A DNA stretch of 64,000 nucleotides from Vigna angularis (Eukaryota; Streptophyta; Magnoliopsida; Fabales; Fabaceae), in assembly GCF_016808095.1 (NCBI RefSeq), contig NC_068970.1, positions 45,791,630 to 45,855,629 on the forward strand, given 5' to 3'. Below the pieces are notes generated by a model. That model had not been told where the DNA came from, did not search any database, and saw only the letters and a program-made list of their open reading frames with translations. The number at the start of each line of letters is the position of its first letter. Positions within the stretch are counted from its first letter, which is position 1. A program made the position numbers and the translations under genes. This document shows positions 40,771 to 53,930 of the stretch, one piece after another.

Positions 40771-43700
40771 ATGATGCTCTCCCTAAAGATTAGTTTGACT
40801 ACAGTCGTTGTCCTTTCCATTGTATCCATAGTTTCCCATGCTGAAACAAGCTTGGAGGTTGAAATTGAAGCCTTGAAAGCTTTCAAGAACTCCATCACTG
40901 GTGACCCAAGTGGGGCTCTAGCAGACTGGGTAGACAGTCGCAACCACTGCAATTGGTCTGGCATTGCATGTGACCCATCTTCAAATCATGTCATTTCTAT
41001 TTCTCTAGTTAGTCTTCAACTGCAAGGGAAGATTTCACCTTTCCTTGGGAACATTTCAGGCCTTCAGGTTTTTGATATAACTTCAAACTCATTCACTGGC
41101 TACATTCCTGCTGAACTCGGTCTTAATACTCAACTTACAGAACTCACTCTTGTTGACAATTCTCTCTCAGGTCCTATCCCTCCACAATTAGGTAGCCTAA
41201 AAAGCCTGCAGTATTTGGATTTAGGTAACAACTTCTTGAATGGAAGCCTCCCTGAGAGCATATTCAACTGCACTTCTTTGTTGGGTATTGCTTTTAATTT
41301 CAACAATCTTACTGGCAGAATCCCATCAAACATTGGGAATCTAGTTAACCTTGTACAGATTGCAGGTTTTGGAAATAATTTGGTAGGATCTATACCTTTT
41401 TCCGTAGGTCAGTTAGGAGCTTTGCGAGTTCTTGATTTTAGCCAAAACAAGTTGTCAGGTGTAATACCTCGAGAGATTGGAAACCTGAAAAAATTAGAAT
41501 ACCTTGAATTGTTCCAAAATTCCTTGACTGGGAAAATTCCTTTTGAGCTTGGTAAGTGTAGCAATCTTTCAAGCCTTGAGTTATCCGATAATCAGCTTAT
41601 TGGAAGTATTCCTCCTGAGCTAGGAAATTTAGATAAGTTGGAGAAATTGAAGTTACACAAGAATAATTTGAATTCCACCATCCCTTCAGCCATATTCCAG
41701 TTGAAATCATTAACACATCTAGGCCTCTCACAGAATAACTTAGAGGGAACAATATCTTCTGAGATTGGATATATGAACTCCTTGCAGGTTCTAACCCTGC
41801 ATTTAAACAAGTTAACTGGGGAGATTCCTTCATCAATAACAAACTTGACAAACTTGACATATCTGTCAATGAGCCAGAATCTACTCTCAGGTGAACTTCC
41901 TTCCAACTTGGGTGTGCTTCGTAATTTGCAGTTTCTTGTTTTGAACGCAAACCACTTTACTGGATCCATCCCGCCTAGCATTACTAATTGTACTGGACTG
42001 GTAAACGTAAGTTTGTCTTTTAATGCTTTAAGTGGTAAAATTCCCGAGGGTTTTTCCAGGGCACCAAATCTTACTTTCCTCTCTCTTACGTCCAACAAAA
42101 TGACTGGGGAAATCCCGGATGACCTCTATAACTGCTCAAATCTTAGCACTCTAAGTTTGGCAATGAATAATTTCAGTGGATTGATAAAACCAGATATCCA
42201 AAACCTGTCTAAACTTCAACGACTACAGTTGAATGTAAATTCTTTCACAGGATCAATTCCACCAGAGATTGGAAACTTGAATCAACTCATTACTCTATCC
42301 CTCTCTGAAAATAAGTTTTCAGGTCAAATTCCTCCAGAACTGTCCAAACTTTCTCGCCTTCAGGGGCTCACTCTTCATGCCAATTTATTAGAAGGTAGAA
42401 TACCTGATAAGCTCTCCGAACTAAAAGGACTAACTGAACTTTTCCTGCATCAAAATAAGTTGGCTGGGCAAATACCTGATACTCTCTCAAAGCTTGAGAT
42501 GCTTTCCTACCTAGACCTTCATGGCAACAAACTTAATGGGTCCATTCCAAGAAGCATGGGGAAGTTAAATCAACTTTTAGTTTTGGATCTCTCTCACAAC
42601 CAGCTTACAGGATCAATTCCGGGAGATGTCATTGCAAAGTTAAAAGGCATGCAGATGTATCTCAACCTTTCTTACAATCACTTGGTCGGAAATGTTTCAA
42701 CTGAGTTGGGCATGCTGGAAATGATACAGGCTATTGACATTTCAAACAATAATCTTTCTGGTTTCATTCCCAAAGCAGTTGCTGGGTGCAGAAATCTGTT
42801 TAATCTTGATTTTTCAGGAAACAGTATTTCAGGTCCCATTCCCGCAGAAGCGTTCAGTCACATGGACTTGCTTGAAAGCTTAAACCTCTCAAGGAACCAT
42901 TTAGACGGTGAAATCCCTAATATACTGGCAGAACTTGATCATCTTAGTTCCCTAGATCTTTCTCAGAATGACTTGAAGGGAATTATTCCTGAAGGCTTTG
43001 CCAACCTTTCCAAGTTGGTGCATCTCAACCTTTCCTTCAATCAACTTGAAGGTCCAGTTCCCAAGACCGGAGCATTTGCACAAATCAATGCATCTAGTGT
43101 GATGGGAAACCAGGATCTTTGTGGAGCTCAGTTCCTACCGCCATGCAGGAAGACAAAACACTCACTTTCCAAGAAGGGCATAATTATTATTGCTTCACTT
43201 GGATCTCTAGCTATACTTCTAGTGGTAGTGATTCTAATCCTCACTCGTGGCACCAAACTCAGAAATTCTAAAGAAAGAGACAGCAGTGTTAATCATGAAC
43301 CAGACTACAATTCAGCATTGGCACTTAAAAGGTTCAGTACAAAGGAATTGGAGAATGCCACTAGATTTTTCAGTGCGGACAGCATCATTGGTGCTAGCAG
43401 TTTGAGCACAGTTTACAAGGGTCAAATGGAAGATGGCCAGGTTGTTGCCATAAAAAGGTTGAATTTGCAACAATTCTCTTCCAATACTGACAAGATCTTC
43501 AAGAGAGAAGCCAACACCTTGAGCCAGTTGAGACATAGGAATTTGATCAAAGTACTTGGATATGCCTGGCAGAGTGGGAAAATGAAGGCTTTGGTTCTGG
43601 AGTACATGGAAAATGGAAATTTGGATAGCATCATACATGGCAACGGGGTAGATCAGTCTGTGATCTCTAGGTGGACATTATCTGAAAGAGTCCGAGTCTT

Positions 43701-44901
43701 CATATCTATTGCTGAAGCATTGGATTATTTGCACTCGGGTTATCATATTCCCATTGTGCACTGTGATTTAAAGCCTTCCAACATTCTTTTAGATAGAGAC
43801 TGGGAAGCTCATGTCAGTGACTTTGGCACAGCTCGAATACTTGGTCTTAATCTACAAGAAGGTAGTACCCTTTCGTCGTCAGCAGCTGTGCAAGGCACAG
43901 TTGGCTACATGGCACCAGGTAAAAAAGCCTTTCCTACTTTGCTAATTTCTTATCTTCAACGTACAATATGTTTTTATCACAGTTATTTTCATGGCAGACT
44001 TGCACTTCAAATGAATATTTAGTTCTTGTTGGATCTGTAGTAAATCATGCACCCTAGATTGTCATAATCAGCGGAAGTAACATAAAAAAACGCTCTAGGC
44101 TTGAACAAGTATTAGTGTCTATTCGCTGTTTTTATTCTATGCATATGAGGCCAAATATGATTGTTCTATTAAGAAAAGGTAGCATCACCAAGACTTACAT
44201 CATTACATTGACTACATGACCATATTCAGCATAACTATCATCTCAACGCTACCAACAGCTTTTGTTAATGATAAGCTTAACTAACTGACTTCTGTGTAAG
44301 GGATAGGCAGAGGCATTTTCTATTAGATTCATATAAGCATGGAGAACCCTATCCCCTTTACATATAACATATTTTCCCTTCTTTGTGCACAAACAGATAG
44401 CAACTTTGCCTATAATACACACCCTAGTTTTATTTAAAATATCGAATATAACTTTTATTTGTTTTCAATCCTCTTAGTTTATTAACTTCGTACACAAAAA
44501 GCTTTTTATAAGTTTCATACTCTAAACAAGATATTTCTGGCGTGTAATTCTCAGAATTTGCCTACACGAGGAAAGTGACAACTAAAGCAGATGTGTTCAG
44601 CTTTGGTATCATAGTAATGGAGTTCCTAACCAAAAGAAGGCCGACAGGACTCTCGGAAGAGAATGGCTTGCCAATCACTTTGCGTGAATTAGTGGGAAAA
44701 GCCCTTGCAGATGGAACAGAACAACTTATGAATATTGTGGATCCTTTGTTGACCTGGAATGTAACAAAAGACTATGATGAAGTGTTGGCAGAGCTCTTTA
44801 AGCTATCTCTGTGCTGCACCATACCTGATCCTGAACAGAGACCCAATATGAATGAGGTGTTATCTGCCCTTGTGAAGCTTCAAACAACACTGTCTTGCTA
44901 A
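40771..44901 (+). CDS. FLS2: FLS2-like LRR receptor kinase (flagellin receptor), 1164 aa, two exons
   Basis: Exons are 40771-43918 and 44555-44901. The 636-bp intron has GT-AG borders and falls inside the kinase APE motif (AP then E). The product is a plasma-membrane pattern-recognition receptor. Residues 1-24 are a signal peptide, followed by an LRR N-terminal cap (ALADWVDSRNHCNWSGIACD) and about 28 LRRs of the LxxLxLxxNxLxGxIP type, to about residue 770. A CRKTK stretch precedes a membrane span at about 803-826. The cytoplasmic kinase has a Ser-rich nucleotide loop (IIGASSLSTVYKG, about 871), VAIKRL (Lys near 895), HCDLKPSN (about 996) and DFGTA. HCD in place of HRD makes it a non-RD kinase, as in immune receptors of subfamily XII. 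Overall length, the SSLSTVYKG loop and the SFGII-E-T-RRPT region fit FLS2, which binds bacterial flg22 and signals with BAK1. No frame damage is seen, so it looks functional. The adjacent second ATG codon could also be the start. Confidence 0.93.
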
Positions 44902-45624
44902 ATGATAAACACCACCAACCAACCAATTCTTGGATCTGCTTTTAGAAAAAGAAGAAAAATTAAATGATTCCAAATTACCACATAAGTGTTGACTTCAAAA
45001 ACAGCAAAGCCTTATTGTACCCATGTTAGTTTTCCAGTTATGATGAAATTCATGCAATATTTCTTTAATGGATAACAAATAGACAGGGCAACTTGAGTTT
45101 TTAATAAATGCAAGGAAATTATCAGCCATCCTTCGCATATGAATATAACATCTGTTGTCCATTGTTGCATGCTTTTTCTTTGTCACTCCCCTTCCCCACC
45201 TTTGCTTTAGATGCAAATGTAACTTGAATATTTCATTAAAAAATTTCACAATTCCACCAGGAAAATTACCGACTACACTGTATAATAATAATCTTAAAAG
45301 AAATAAGACGAACTAACAAAACTAAGCAAAAAGTTATATCCAACCCTTGCATTGCGCCCAACTCTCTTCTCATTTACATTACACAGTGATATGTCCTCTC
45401 TTAATCGACGGATAATGAAGTTAATGTGAAACGAAAAATAACAAAGTACTTTGAAGTCAATAGCCCAATATTCCAAGGGGCATGGTAAAAGAATCTTCTA
45501 AGTTTTGTATCAGTCATAAAGGCTTTGAGCTTCTAGAGAGTTGCATTTTGCATATAACAATTAGAAAGGAGAATACCATAAAGTAGACACCAAGGCTAAA
45601 GAGTAATCTGAAAATGGGGTTGCC

Positions 45625-46330
45625 TCAATTACAGGAAGAATCAGTATGAAGAAATTCTTGAATGGTTGAAGGGAAGTCCAATTCTCTATAAGCACCACCA
45701 TCAGAAACAAAAGCGGCTTTCCCTAAAAGCAGGTGTGCCAATCTCAAAGGCTCTAGCTTCTCTTGCCCGCCACCATTCAGAAAGTGCTTGATCCACCCAT
45801 CTAACCTCACCACCTCTTTCCTACACTTTGGCCCTTCCACACCAACAACTTTTGCATAAAATCCACCTTCACAGTGACAAGAACCACAATCATCAAAATT
45901 ATCATCCCTTTGCTCTTGTTCCTCTGATAATCCCAAAAGCTGCATTAACTGCTCAATGTCATCATCATCATCATCATCATCTTCAGCTTCATTTACAGGA
46001 GTAACATGATCTATTTGAGAAGGGTTTTGATAGGTTGCTGGAAATTCTTGGGGAACGGAGAGGAATGCTTGTGGAGGTTCACTGCTGTCTTGGGAGGGAC
46101 AATTCTGGCTACAATTAGATTGGAGGAATATGGGAGAGCCCAAAGTGCTTTCTTGTATCTGAGATTCTATTGCTGCTGATGTTTGGTCTAATTTTAACCT
46201 CTTTTCAACCTGAACAAGCATCAAACTTCAGAATTCAAAATTCATTAAGAAAAGCATTTTACGATATGGAATTACAATTACGCATGTACACCTGTTTCAG
46301 TGAGGAGAAGAAATTGAGATGCGATGACAT
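45625..46330 (-). CDS. Plant-specific acidic protein of unknown function, 207 aa, two exons
   Basis: Exon 1 (46330-46292) encodes MSSHLNFFSSLKQ. A GT-AG intron follows, and exon 2 (46209-45625) starts VEKRLKLDQ and runs to the stop. The N-terminus is amphipathic and basic (LKQVEKRLKL). Residues 50-85 are rich in Ser, Pro and Gln. Residues 90-97 are eight aspartates, encoded by an ATC/GAT-type trinucleotide run. The C-terminal half is ordered-looking, with ELMQLLGL-like text, a CGSCHC cysteine cluster (121-125), a KVVGVEGPKC motif, RLDGWIKHFLNGGG and a closing EFPSTI-like LDFPSTIQEFLH. I believe similar proteins occur across dicots without a known function, but I cannot name a domain. It converges with FLS2, with 723 bp between their stops. 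Confidence 0.75.
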
Positions 46331-46399
46331 GATGCGAAAATTGTCGAATTTTGTTTGTTGAACGGAGCAGCGTGGAGCACCAGAAAGTATTATTTTATC

Positions 46400-47100
46400 A
46401 CATCCTCGTACACCTTAGAATTGCTTTGAAGTTATATAATATTATTTTTTTAAGTAGTATTTTGAAAGCAAATTTTGATTAAAGTTATTTCAGTTGAAAT
46501 ATAATTTTGAATTCAGGAGTAATTTTTTTAAAGTAAGAGTAGACATATAATTATCTAGAATCGCGTAGTTTAAGTAATTTAATTTGAATTTAAACCTACT
46601 CCATAAAACAACTGCGGAAGACTGAACATAGTTTTTAAAAATGTTTCTGGGAATTTTTGAAAATGCATATTCAATTTACAAAACATTTCACTAATTACAA
46701 TTTATTATAAGTATTTGCTCGGGGAAATAAAGCCATTCATGGTTATTAACTAATCTTCCCTTAAGATTAAACAACAAGTACATGATTTCTTTATAGGTTA
46801 AGTAGACAAATTTTCTAAATTATAAAATAAAAAAATTGTTTTACACGGAAAACCTTTTTATTAAAAGAGACGGAAAACCTTTTTATTAAAAGAGTATTAC
46901 AAAGTTACTCCTTGCTCCTAGTTTTCTAAATTTACAATTGTCAAAGCTTTACAAATAAAGTTTACTGACACAACAATAAATGTGTAGAAATTCATTAGCT
47001 TTATCTACATAGAGATTCATATTATAGACATATCAAATTCGGTTGTTGAAGCCTCTATTTTATGGTTTATCCATGTGTAAATTTTAGAAGTATATTTGAT
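46400..47100. other. Intergenic sequence with one 25-bp tandem duplication
   Basis: No gene is seen. ACGGAAAACCTTTTTATTAA plus AAGAG occurs twice in tandem, at 46845-46869 and 46870-46894. Confidence 0.6.
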
Positions 47101-47109
47101 TTTATGTTA

Positions 47110-48800
47110 AGGGGTTGACTCAAAATAATTATAAAAAGGATTTTTTTACAAATGATTTTTTATCTTAGTTATAATTCACTTAATATAAAATATAATACAG
47201 TGACATCATTATAAATATTTTTAGACTTTATATATCGGTTCTAGTTCTAATCGGTATAAAAAGTCTTCACAGTAATAAAATGATAATAAAATAATACACT
47301 TTCTATACTAATTATACTTATATTCAGTATAGAAATTGATGTAGTGACATTTTTTGTAATATTAAAGAAGCTTTCTATACTGCTTAGTTACTATAATTGA
47401 TATAGAATGTATGTTCTTCTTCTCAACCTTTTCACGCCTCTATTTCACTTCTGAACCTTTTACTACAATGCATGTTTCACCACTCATTGTCACTGCTCCT
47501 AAAACGACCAATGTCACCTCACATTGTTGAAGGTTTCATTGTCGGTCGCGTTCGTCATGGTTAGTCACTCCCATCATTGGTGACTCTTTGTTGGTCATGC
47601 TTTGGACATTGTTGGTGGCACATTCCCTCCTTCATCTCGTTCTTAACGTTTCATAGTTGGTCGTCGTTGGTGGTGGCGCATTGTAGGTAAGCTTTCTATT
47701 TTTTTCATTACTTGTATCTTTTTCAAATTTTTGGTGGCTATGTAATATTTGTTAATGTTAATTATTATTGAAACATGTTGTTGAACAATTAGTTTGGTTT
47801 GAGGGGGTTGGTTTGGTTTCATAATGTGTTGTAGAACCGAGGGGAGACTAACCTGATAGAAACCGAGGGTGAAACTGATGAAAACCAACACGAGCATGAT
47901 AAATCCTTTGGACCATAGCGGGCAATGAATGACATAACTGATAGAACAATCAGAATGATATTAAAAGGGTGGAAAATATCGTTCCATAGAAGATTCCATC
48001 ATCTTAGAAAGGAATACTCAAGTGAAACATTTGGCCCATTTTCACGAAGTCTTCTTCCTGTTTTTGTGAAACTTATGGTTGTCAATGTGACACAACTATT
48101 TAAACTAAACCAAATCATTTTCCCATGTAGTTTTGAAACTTATAAACAAGTGAAAACTAGTTGATAAAAACCAAGCATAACTAATACACAGTTTATAAAT
48201 TATGAAACTATCTTCCTAGTGACACTTTCACTCTCATTTAATTCTATTGTATACTTCACAATAAAGGATGAAGTATCCTCTTCTACATTCTTCTTCAACT
48301 TGTTGGCATCAAACAACTTTTTGATGGTTTCCTGGGTAGTTTCAAGTTGCCCTTTCACTATATCGAACTCAATACCTTTTCTTTTTAAGCTCTTAGTAAT
48401 TTCTAAATTGCAACTTTCTTCCTTTATTTTTTAGTGATCCTCTTTCAAATCTAACTGTTGTTTGCATAAATTCTCTACTTCAATGGCCATCACTTCCATT
48501 TTTTCTTTCTTTTCCCTTATTGTCAACTTCAATAATGAATTGGAGTTGGATAAATTTTATATGCACAACAAATGAATATGAGAATGGGTAGAAAAATTTC
48601 TTGAATTTGCAAAGATGAATGTTCTGGACAATAACGAAAGATTATATTATCTCGTGTGATAATTGTTTGAATGAGCGAAAACTACCAACTAAATTCAGGA
48701 GCATGTTCTATGTGATGGATTCCTAAAGAGCTACACAAAGTGGACATGGCATGATAAATTAATAGAAATATTAAGACAAAATTGTTTATAAGACTGAACT
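47110..48800 (+). mobile_element. Left part of a CACTA element with a transposase-associated exon
   Basis: The range 47190-47410 carries the same CTATACTAATTATA / CAGTATAGAAA subterminal repeats as the element at 19738. A GC-richer leader follows (47460-47690). At about 48590-48790 the plus strand encodes FLEFAKMNVLDNNERLYYL, CDNCLNERKLPTK and, after a frame change, CDGFLKSYTKWTWHD. These match the transposase-associated domain (PF13963) that precedes tnp2 in CACTA genes. The tnp2 core is missing: an unrelated retroelement begins downstream. The exact left terminus was not found. Confidence 0.6.
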
Positions 48801-49440
48801 GTCTAAACACTCTCATATGTTTTGAACTTTAACAAATAACATTAAATGACAATGTTATTACAGGAATAACAAAATAGCTGGAATATTGGTGATGCATGAA
48901 AATACTTTGTGAAACCGAAATAACTTAAGCAAAGTATTAGAAAAACATTTATGTATAAATAGGACACACCACTAAACGATTCTCAAGTTAAAGCGTCAAT
49001 GAGAGTCTTGCTAAATGCAAGTGTTATATTGTACCAAACCGTAATCAATCAACTCTCAATATGGTTAGTAGATAAAAGTGTCAAGACAATATTTTTGGAA
49101 AGCACGTTGAAAGTCTCAAATGACGTTCCAAAAACTTATGATAGAAAACACCCTGCTAAACGCATATGCTAAATAGAACAGAGAAAACTCTAAAGCGTTT
49201 ACATAGGCTAGATGATACCATGTGCTAAAAGATTCACTTCATCCAATGGTGAAGTTTTCAATCAATTTCTTGGTATCTTAGTGTGAAGCTTAAATGATAA
49301 AATCCTACCTAAACGGTAGAAAACATAAAAAACACTTTATTATTCTAAACACGCATTAAATGTCATTAAATGTTCAACGTTTAAAACCAACAAAATTGAT
49401 AAGAGAAAAGACATATCTACTATATTCATATCTACTCTAC
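48801..49440. other. Unassigned AT-rich sequence
   Basis: No gene is supported. It is probably further decayed transposon sequence. Confidence 0.4.
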
Positions 49441-49444
49441 TTTG

Positions 49445-49940
49445 TAGAGATTGCCTATTACATGTGTTGATAGGGGAAGCTATGTAAAGTTGAACCCATA
49501 TTTCATATATGATTTTTTTATGATGACAACATAAATGTTTTATAGTTTCTTGCACATGGAAAAAATGTTGCTTTTTTATCTTTGTATATGTACTTGAACT
49601 ATATGTGTTATGCATTCATTGTTTACAAATGAAATTTTGATGAAAACACTTTACACATTGCATATATATATATATATATATGAATTAATCAATTACAGAG
49701 TTTACATAATCTATTAGATTCATCATATATCAGTACATGCTTAACAATGACAAAACATCAGGTTTTAACCGATTACATTATGGGTATAATCGATTAAAAC
49801 TTGTAGTTATGCCTACACATGTTTACTAAGTGCATTGATATGTTTTGGGTGAAAACTTTTTCAAAATGATTAAGTTTGAAACTTAACCGATTACACTAAT
49901 TTCTTAATCGGTTAAATTGTGCTTTGATTGAAAACCTTTT
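49445..49940 (+). repeat. Retroelement segment, copy A of an inverted pair
   Basis: Starting with GTTGATAGGGGAAGCTATGT near 49467, this segment is similar, in opposite orientation, to 56215-56910. Shared landmarks are ATGATGACAACATAAAT, TTAGATTCATCATATATC and TTTTAACCGATTACATT, in the same order. Both carry TAATCGATTA-type words. Confidence 0.7.
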
Positions 49941-50960
49941 TTCAAGAATAACCATAACTATCACAATGGTCATATTTTTAAATATTGTGGCATATATGTT
50001 TTGGTTCAACAACTTGAATGAATCATATCTTTTATATCTAACATTGTTTGTTGAGATTTCTTACAAGAGCGTCTTACTCTCTTCAAGAATCAAGAATTCA
50101 TCCATTTGGATATTTTCATCAAGATTCTTTGAAGAATTTGAAGAAACAAGTATCCTCTTCAAATTGCAGGTGTTATGGTTGCGGAGAAAAATGACATGTT
50201 AATGCGGATTGTCTAAACATAAAAAAGGGTGAAGAAAAGAAGTTTTTCAAGAAGGAGAGAGCTTACCATGCTTAGGAGGATAATCCATCAAGCACCTCTG
50301 GTCCAAGTGATTCCAATGAAGAAACCAACTTATGCTTGATGGTAAATACTAATGACACTACAAGCCAAGTTGTTCTAGTTCTGAAACTTGTGAAATTGAC
50401 TTGCAAAAAAATTTTCTTGAATTACTTGATGAATCTGAAAAGTTAGATGTTGCTCATAAAAAATTATCAAAGGAGTTTAAAGAGTTGCAATTAAAATTTG
50501 AATAATCTTTAGAAGAGGAAGAAGGTTTAAAAATAAAATTTTAGATCTAGAAAAGAAAAATGTTTCAGATATTGATATTCTTGAAAATTTGCTTGAAGTG
50601 ACAACGAGAAATAATAATCTTGAAAAACCTATACCTGCTAAAAAGGTTTATAAAAATAAAAGTGTTCTTAAAAGTAAGAACCAATTTAAAAGAACACATA
50701 GGGTATAGGTTGAAAAAGGAACAACTTATTATAGGAAACCAAATGTTGTCACATGTTTTTATTGCATGAAAAAGGAACACACTTCTAACAAATGTAAAAT
50801 CAAACATTTTGATGTTATAAAGTAATTTTCCTATAACCTTAAAGGACCCAAAATAAGATTTTGGGGACCAAAACTCTATTGTTTTGTTTTGCATGTTAAA
50901 TTTTCTAAAGGAAAAGAAAACTCTGGTATCCTAGTAAATTTTAAGAGCTTTGAAATTATT
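49900..50960 (+). pseudogene. Retroelement gag-like remnant with two zinc knuckles
   Basis: The plus strand at about 50168-50215 encodes CYGCGEK, stop, HVNADC, a CCHC knuckle with a stop in place of Gly. An acidic stretch (NEETNLCLM) and a coiled-coil-like region follow (KLDVAHKKLSKEFKELQLKF, about 50440-50500). A second knuckle, CFYCMKKEHTSNKC, lies at about 50753-50795. This order is that of gag proteins in legume copia-like elements. Several stops and frame changes are present, and no polymerase follows. Confidence 0.65.
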
Positions 50961-51029
50961 TATGAATCTTAGATATATCTTAAGTGCCTAAACACAGTTA
51001 AAATAGCGTTTTTTTGGAAATTAATGCAC

Positions 51030-51190
51030 AAAAATTGATTACCAAGGGTGATAATCGATTATCAAGATCTTAAAATATTCATTTTGACTCCAACATACAA
51101 ATTTGGCTCGAGAGTAATTGATTATCAAGAGTGATAATCGATTATCAAGAGTGATAATCGATTATCAAGAGTGATAATCGATTATCTTAA
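51030..51190 (+). repeat. 20-bp tandem repeat built on a palindrome
   Basis: GATAATCGATTATCAAGAGT is repeated three to four times at 51115-51185, with a further copy at 51052. Each unit contains the perfect palindrome GATAATCGATTATC. Single copies recur at 51820-51980. Confidence 0.9.
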
Positions 51191-51570
51191 GTTATAACGT
51201 AAAAAAAACTTTTAAGAATATGTTTTAGATTTTAAGGAGAATATTACTTTTAGGGGGAATAATTTTAATAATCTAAAAGGGAGCTAAATTCTTTTCGATT
51301 TACTAATTTAGGAGAAGCATAAAGATTAGATGATTTTTATTGTGATAAAAAAGGGGGAGAAATTTTTATTTGACATCTTATGTGATAATCTTGTGATAAG
51401 TGGTACCTATTTGAGGGGGAGATATATGGTTATGTTGATATCTTCTTATTTATCTCTATTATGGATTAATTACTCTTTTTTCCTTAGTTGTTAATTAAGA
51501 ACAAAACCTTCAAGAACAAGACATATCACATCTTTCAACAAATTTTTTATCATCATAAAAAAGGGGGAGA

Positions 51571-52585
51571 TTGTTACCAATGAGAAGCATTGATGCTTTG
51601 AAGAGACTTTGATGATGATGCAATTGAAGCATTGAAGAATTATTTATATACATTGTTAAAACATTTTTATAGAAAACCTTGTATTAGGCTTTTTCTTTCA
51701 CTTTACATCATAAGAAGACTTGTAAATTGCTTTTTAGTATAGCTATGTTGCAACAATAATCAATTATCATGAAGGATAATCAATTATCATGTGTAAAACA
51801 AGAAAACACTTCAAATTGACAATAATCGATTATCTCTTAGGATAATCGATTATCACCGAAAGTTATGATTGTTCAGGGTTCGGCAATAATCGATTATCAC
51901 TAATGATAATCAATTATCACCATTTCAAAAACCTTATAACGGCAAAAAGTAATCGACTATCACTTTTGATAATCGATTATCACTAACAGTTGGGAGATGT
52001 CTTTTCAGTTTTTGGCCCAGCTCGAACCTTGGGCTATAAATAATGTTCTTCACAATTCTTAGAAAGTAACTTTTCATTTGAGAGTATTAGAGTTGTGTGC
52101 CCAAGGGAAACTCTTTGTCTGTAAAAAGGAGATTGTGTTACTTGGTGCTTGTAGGAGGAAGTGCTCTTTCTTAATGTGTCTAAGTGGTGAAGTATACCTA
52201 CAAAGCAAAATCAAGTTTTTTATCGTTTTGTGCGTCAAAAGGAGGTGCATTTCATCTCTTATCTGTTAAAAGAGGTGGTTTCTAATCTTAATAATTATTT
52301 CTCTATTGTAAATTATTACTTATTTTCCTCTTTTGGAGAGATTAACAATTGGACGTATGGTCTTTTGATCCGAATCAGTATAAAAATTATCTGTGTAATT
52401 TTTCTCTTCCCTTCTCTACTTTGTTTATTTGTTTTTATTTTGATGTAAGTTTCCATATTTATCAAAGAAACTTTGAAACAAAAATCTGTTAAAGAGAAGC
52501 AATTTTCAACCAAAACCATTTCCCTCCCCTTTTGGTTTTGTGTCTAATTACACGTTCATTAAAATGTTTCGCTGCGTGATACCAA
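51571..52585 (+). mobile_element. Probable 3' LTR of the gag-bearing retroelement
   Basis: A polypurine tract AAAAAAGGGGGAGA at about 51556-51569 precedes TGTTACCAATG at about 51571, the usual arrangement at the start of a 3' LTR. A TATA-like CTATAAATAA lies near 52031-52040. The end is uncertain, near 52585. Palindromic GATAATCGATTATC words recur inside it at 51770-51985. Confidence 0.55.
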
Positions 52586-53760
52586 TTTCATCATTCTTCA
52601 CCAACAAATCCTATAGTGTCTTCTCCAATGATTGAAGCCCAACCACCATCATCACAACATGTTGGACATGAATCCTCATTGTTCACTAAAAGTACACAAC
52701 AAACTGAAACATCCACACATGTTGGATGTGAATCCTCATTACCTACTGAAGACACAGAACAAACTGAATCATACACACAACATGTTAGACGTCAATCTTT
52801 ATCATATTTGATTGTTGATGCAGTAGCTATATGTCATATTTAATTTTTCTAAATGCATATTTTTTTTAAATTTTAGTTATGGTTGACTAAGTTGTTTTAT
52901 TGTTAAAGACTTAGAAGGAATTATCAAGAAAATTAAGGTCAAGGTCAAAGAAGTAAATAACTTACCTTCTGGGAAACACATCATTGTGGAGTTTGATGAG
53001 ATAGGCATGCCTATTGGTGAAGGACAAGGCATGCATGAAGGATATTGTGGTATATTGACAACTGGTGACAATTTGTTTCCAATTAATTTTGAAAGGTGGT
53101 TTGGGAAAACAAGCATGCCTAACACTTACTTTTTGGAATTCTTTAAGGAAATGTTGCAGGTATATATATCATTATGCATGTATGACTTTTTATCTTTTGA
53201 AATGTTAAGTTTACTTATAAATGTTAACACACTAACTGTAACACCCAAATAATTTAAAGGGTATTACTGGTAGTAAAGACTAAATTAATTTAATATCTAA
53301 TTTAAACAATCAAACTTTATTTCAATCCTTCCAAAGTACAATTTCCAAACTTACAAACTTTAAATAATATAGTCTTTACCACTTAACATAAATTCGAAAT
53401 TAAACTTATAAGTCTTACACAACATATTTTTTCAATGCAAATTTATTCTATTTACAAAAATCCCTGAAAGTTTTTCCCGCATCTCTCTCATCATCTCTAA
53501 GCTTTTTCAACCGCATCTGCAACATTATCTGCTCACATATAACATGAGTTATATGATCATAGCACAAACAAATAAGGGTAAGCCAACCATATCATACAAT
53601 CATTAAACTTACTTACAATATAAATGTTTCAATCATGTATTTCTGCAATTTATAAATACCATTATCCCGATGTCATTAATTCATCATTTTTTTTTCTTAA
53701 CTTCTTTAAAATCATCTTTTCCATTTTCATAACCTTACAAGTATACCATGCTTACTCACG

Positions 53761-53930
53761 AAGCCTTATGGTCAGACCACTCTCTGCCTGCTTCCTTAAG
53801 CCTTACCTGTATACTATGTCTTACTTTCTGAAGCCTTATGGTCAGACCTCTCTCTGCCTGCTTCTATAAAACTTACGAATCATATGTTTATGTCAAAGCC
53901 TTATGGTCAGACCACTTTCTGCCTGCTTTC
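53761..53930 (+). repeat. Threefold tandem repeat in the solo LTR
   Basis: AAGCCTTATGGTCAGACC and the following TCTCTGCCTGCTT occur at 53761, 53831 and 53896, at spacings of 70 and 65 bp. Confidence 0.85.
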
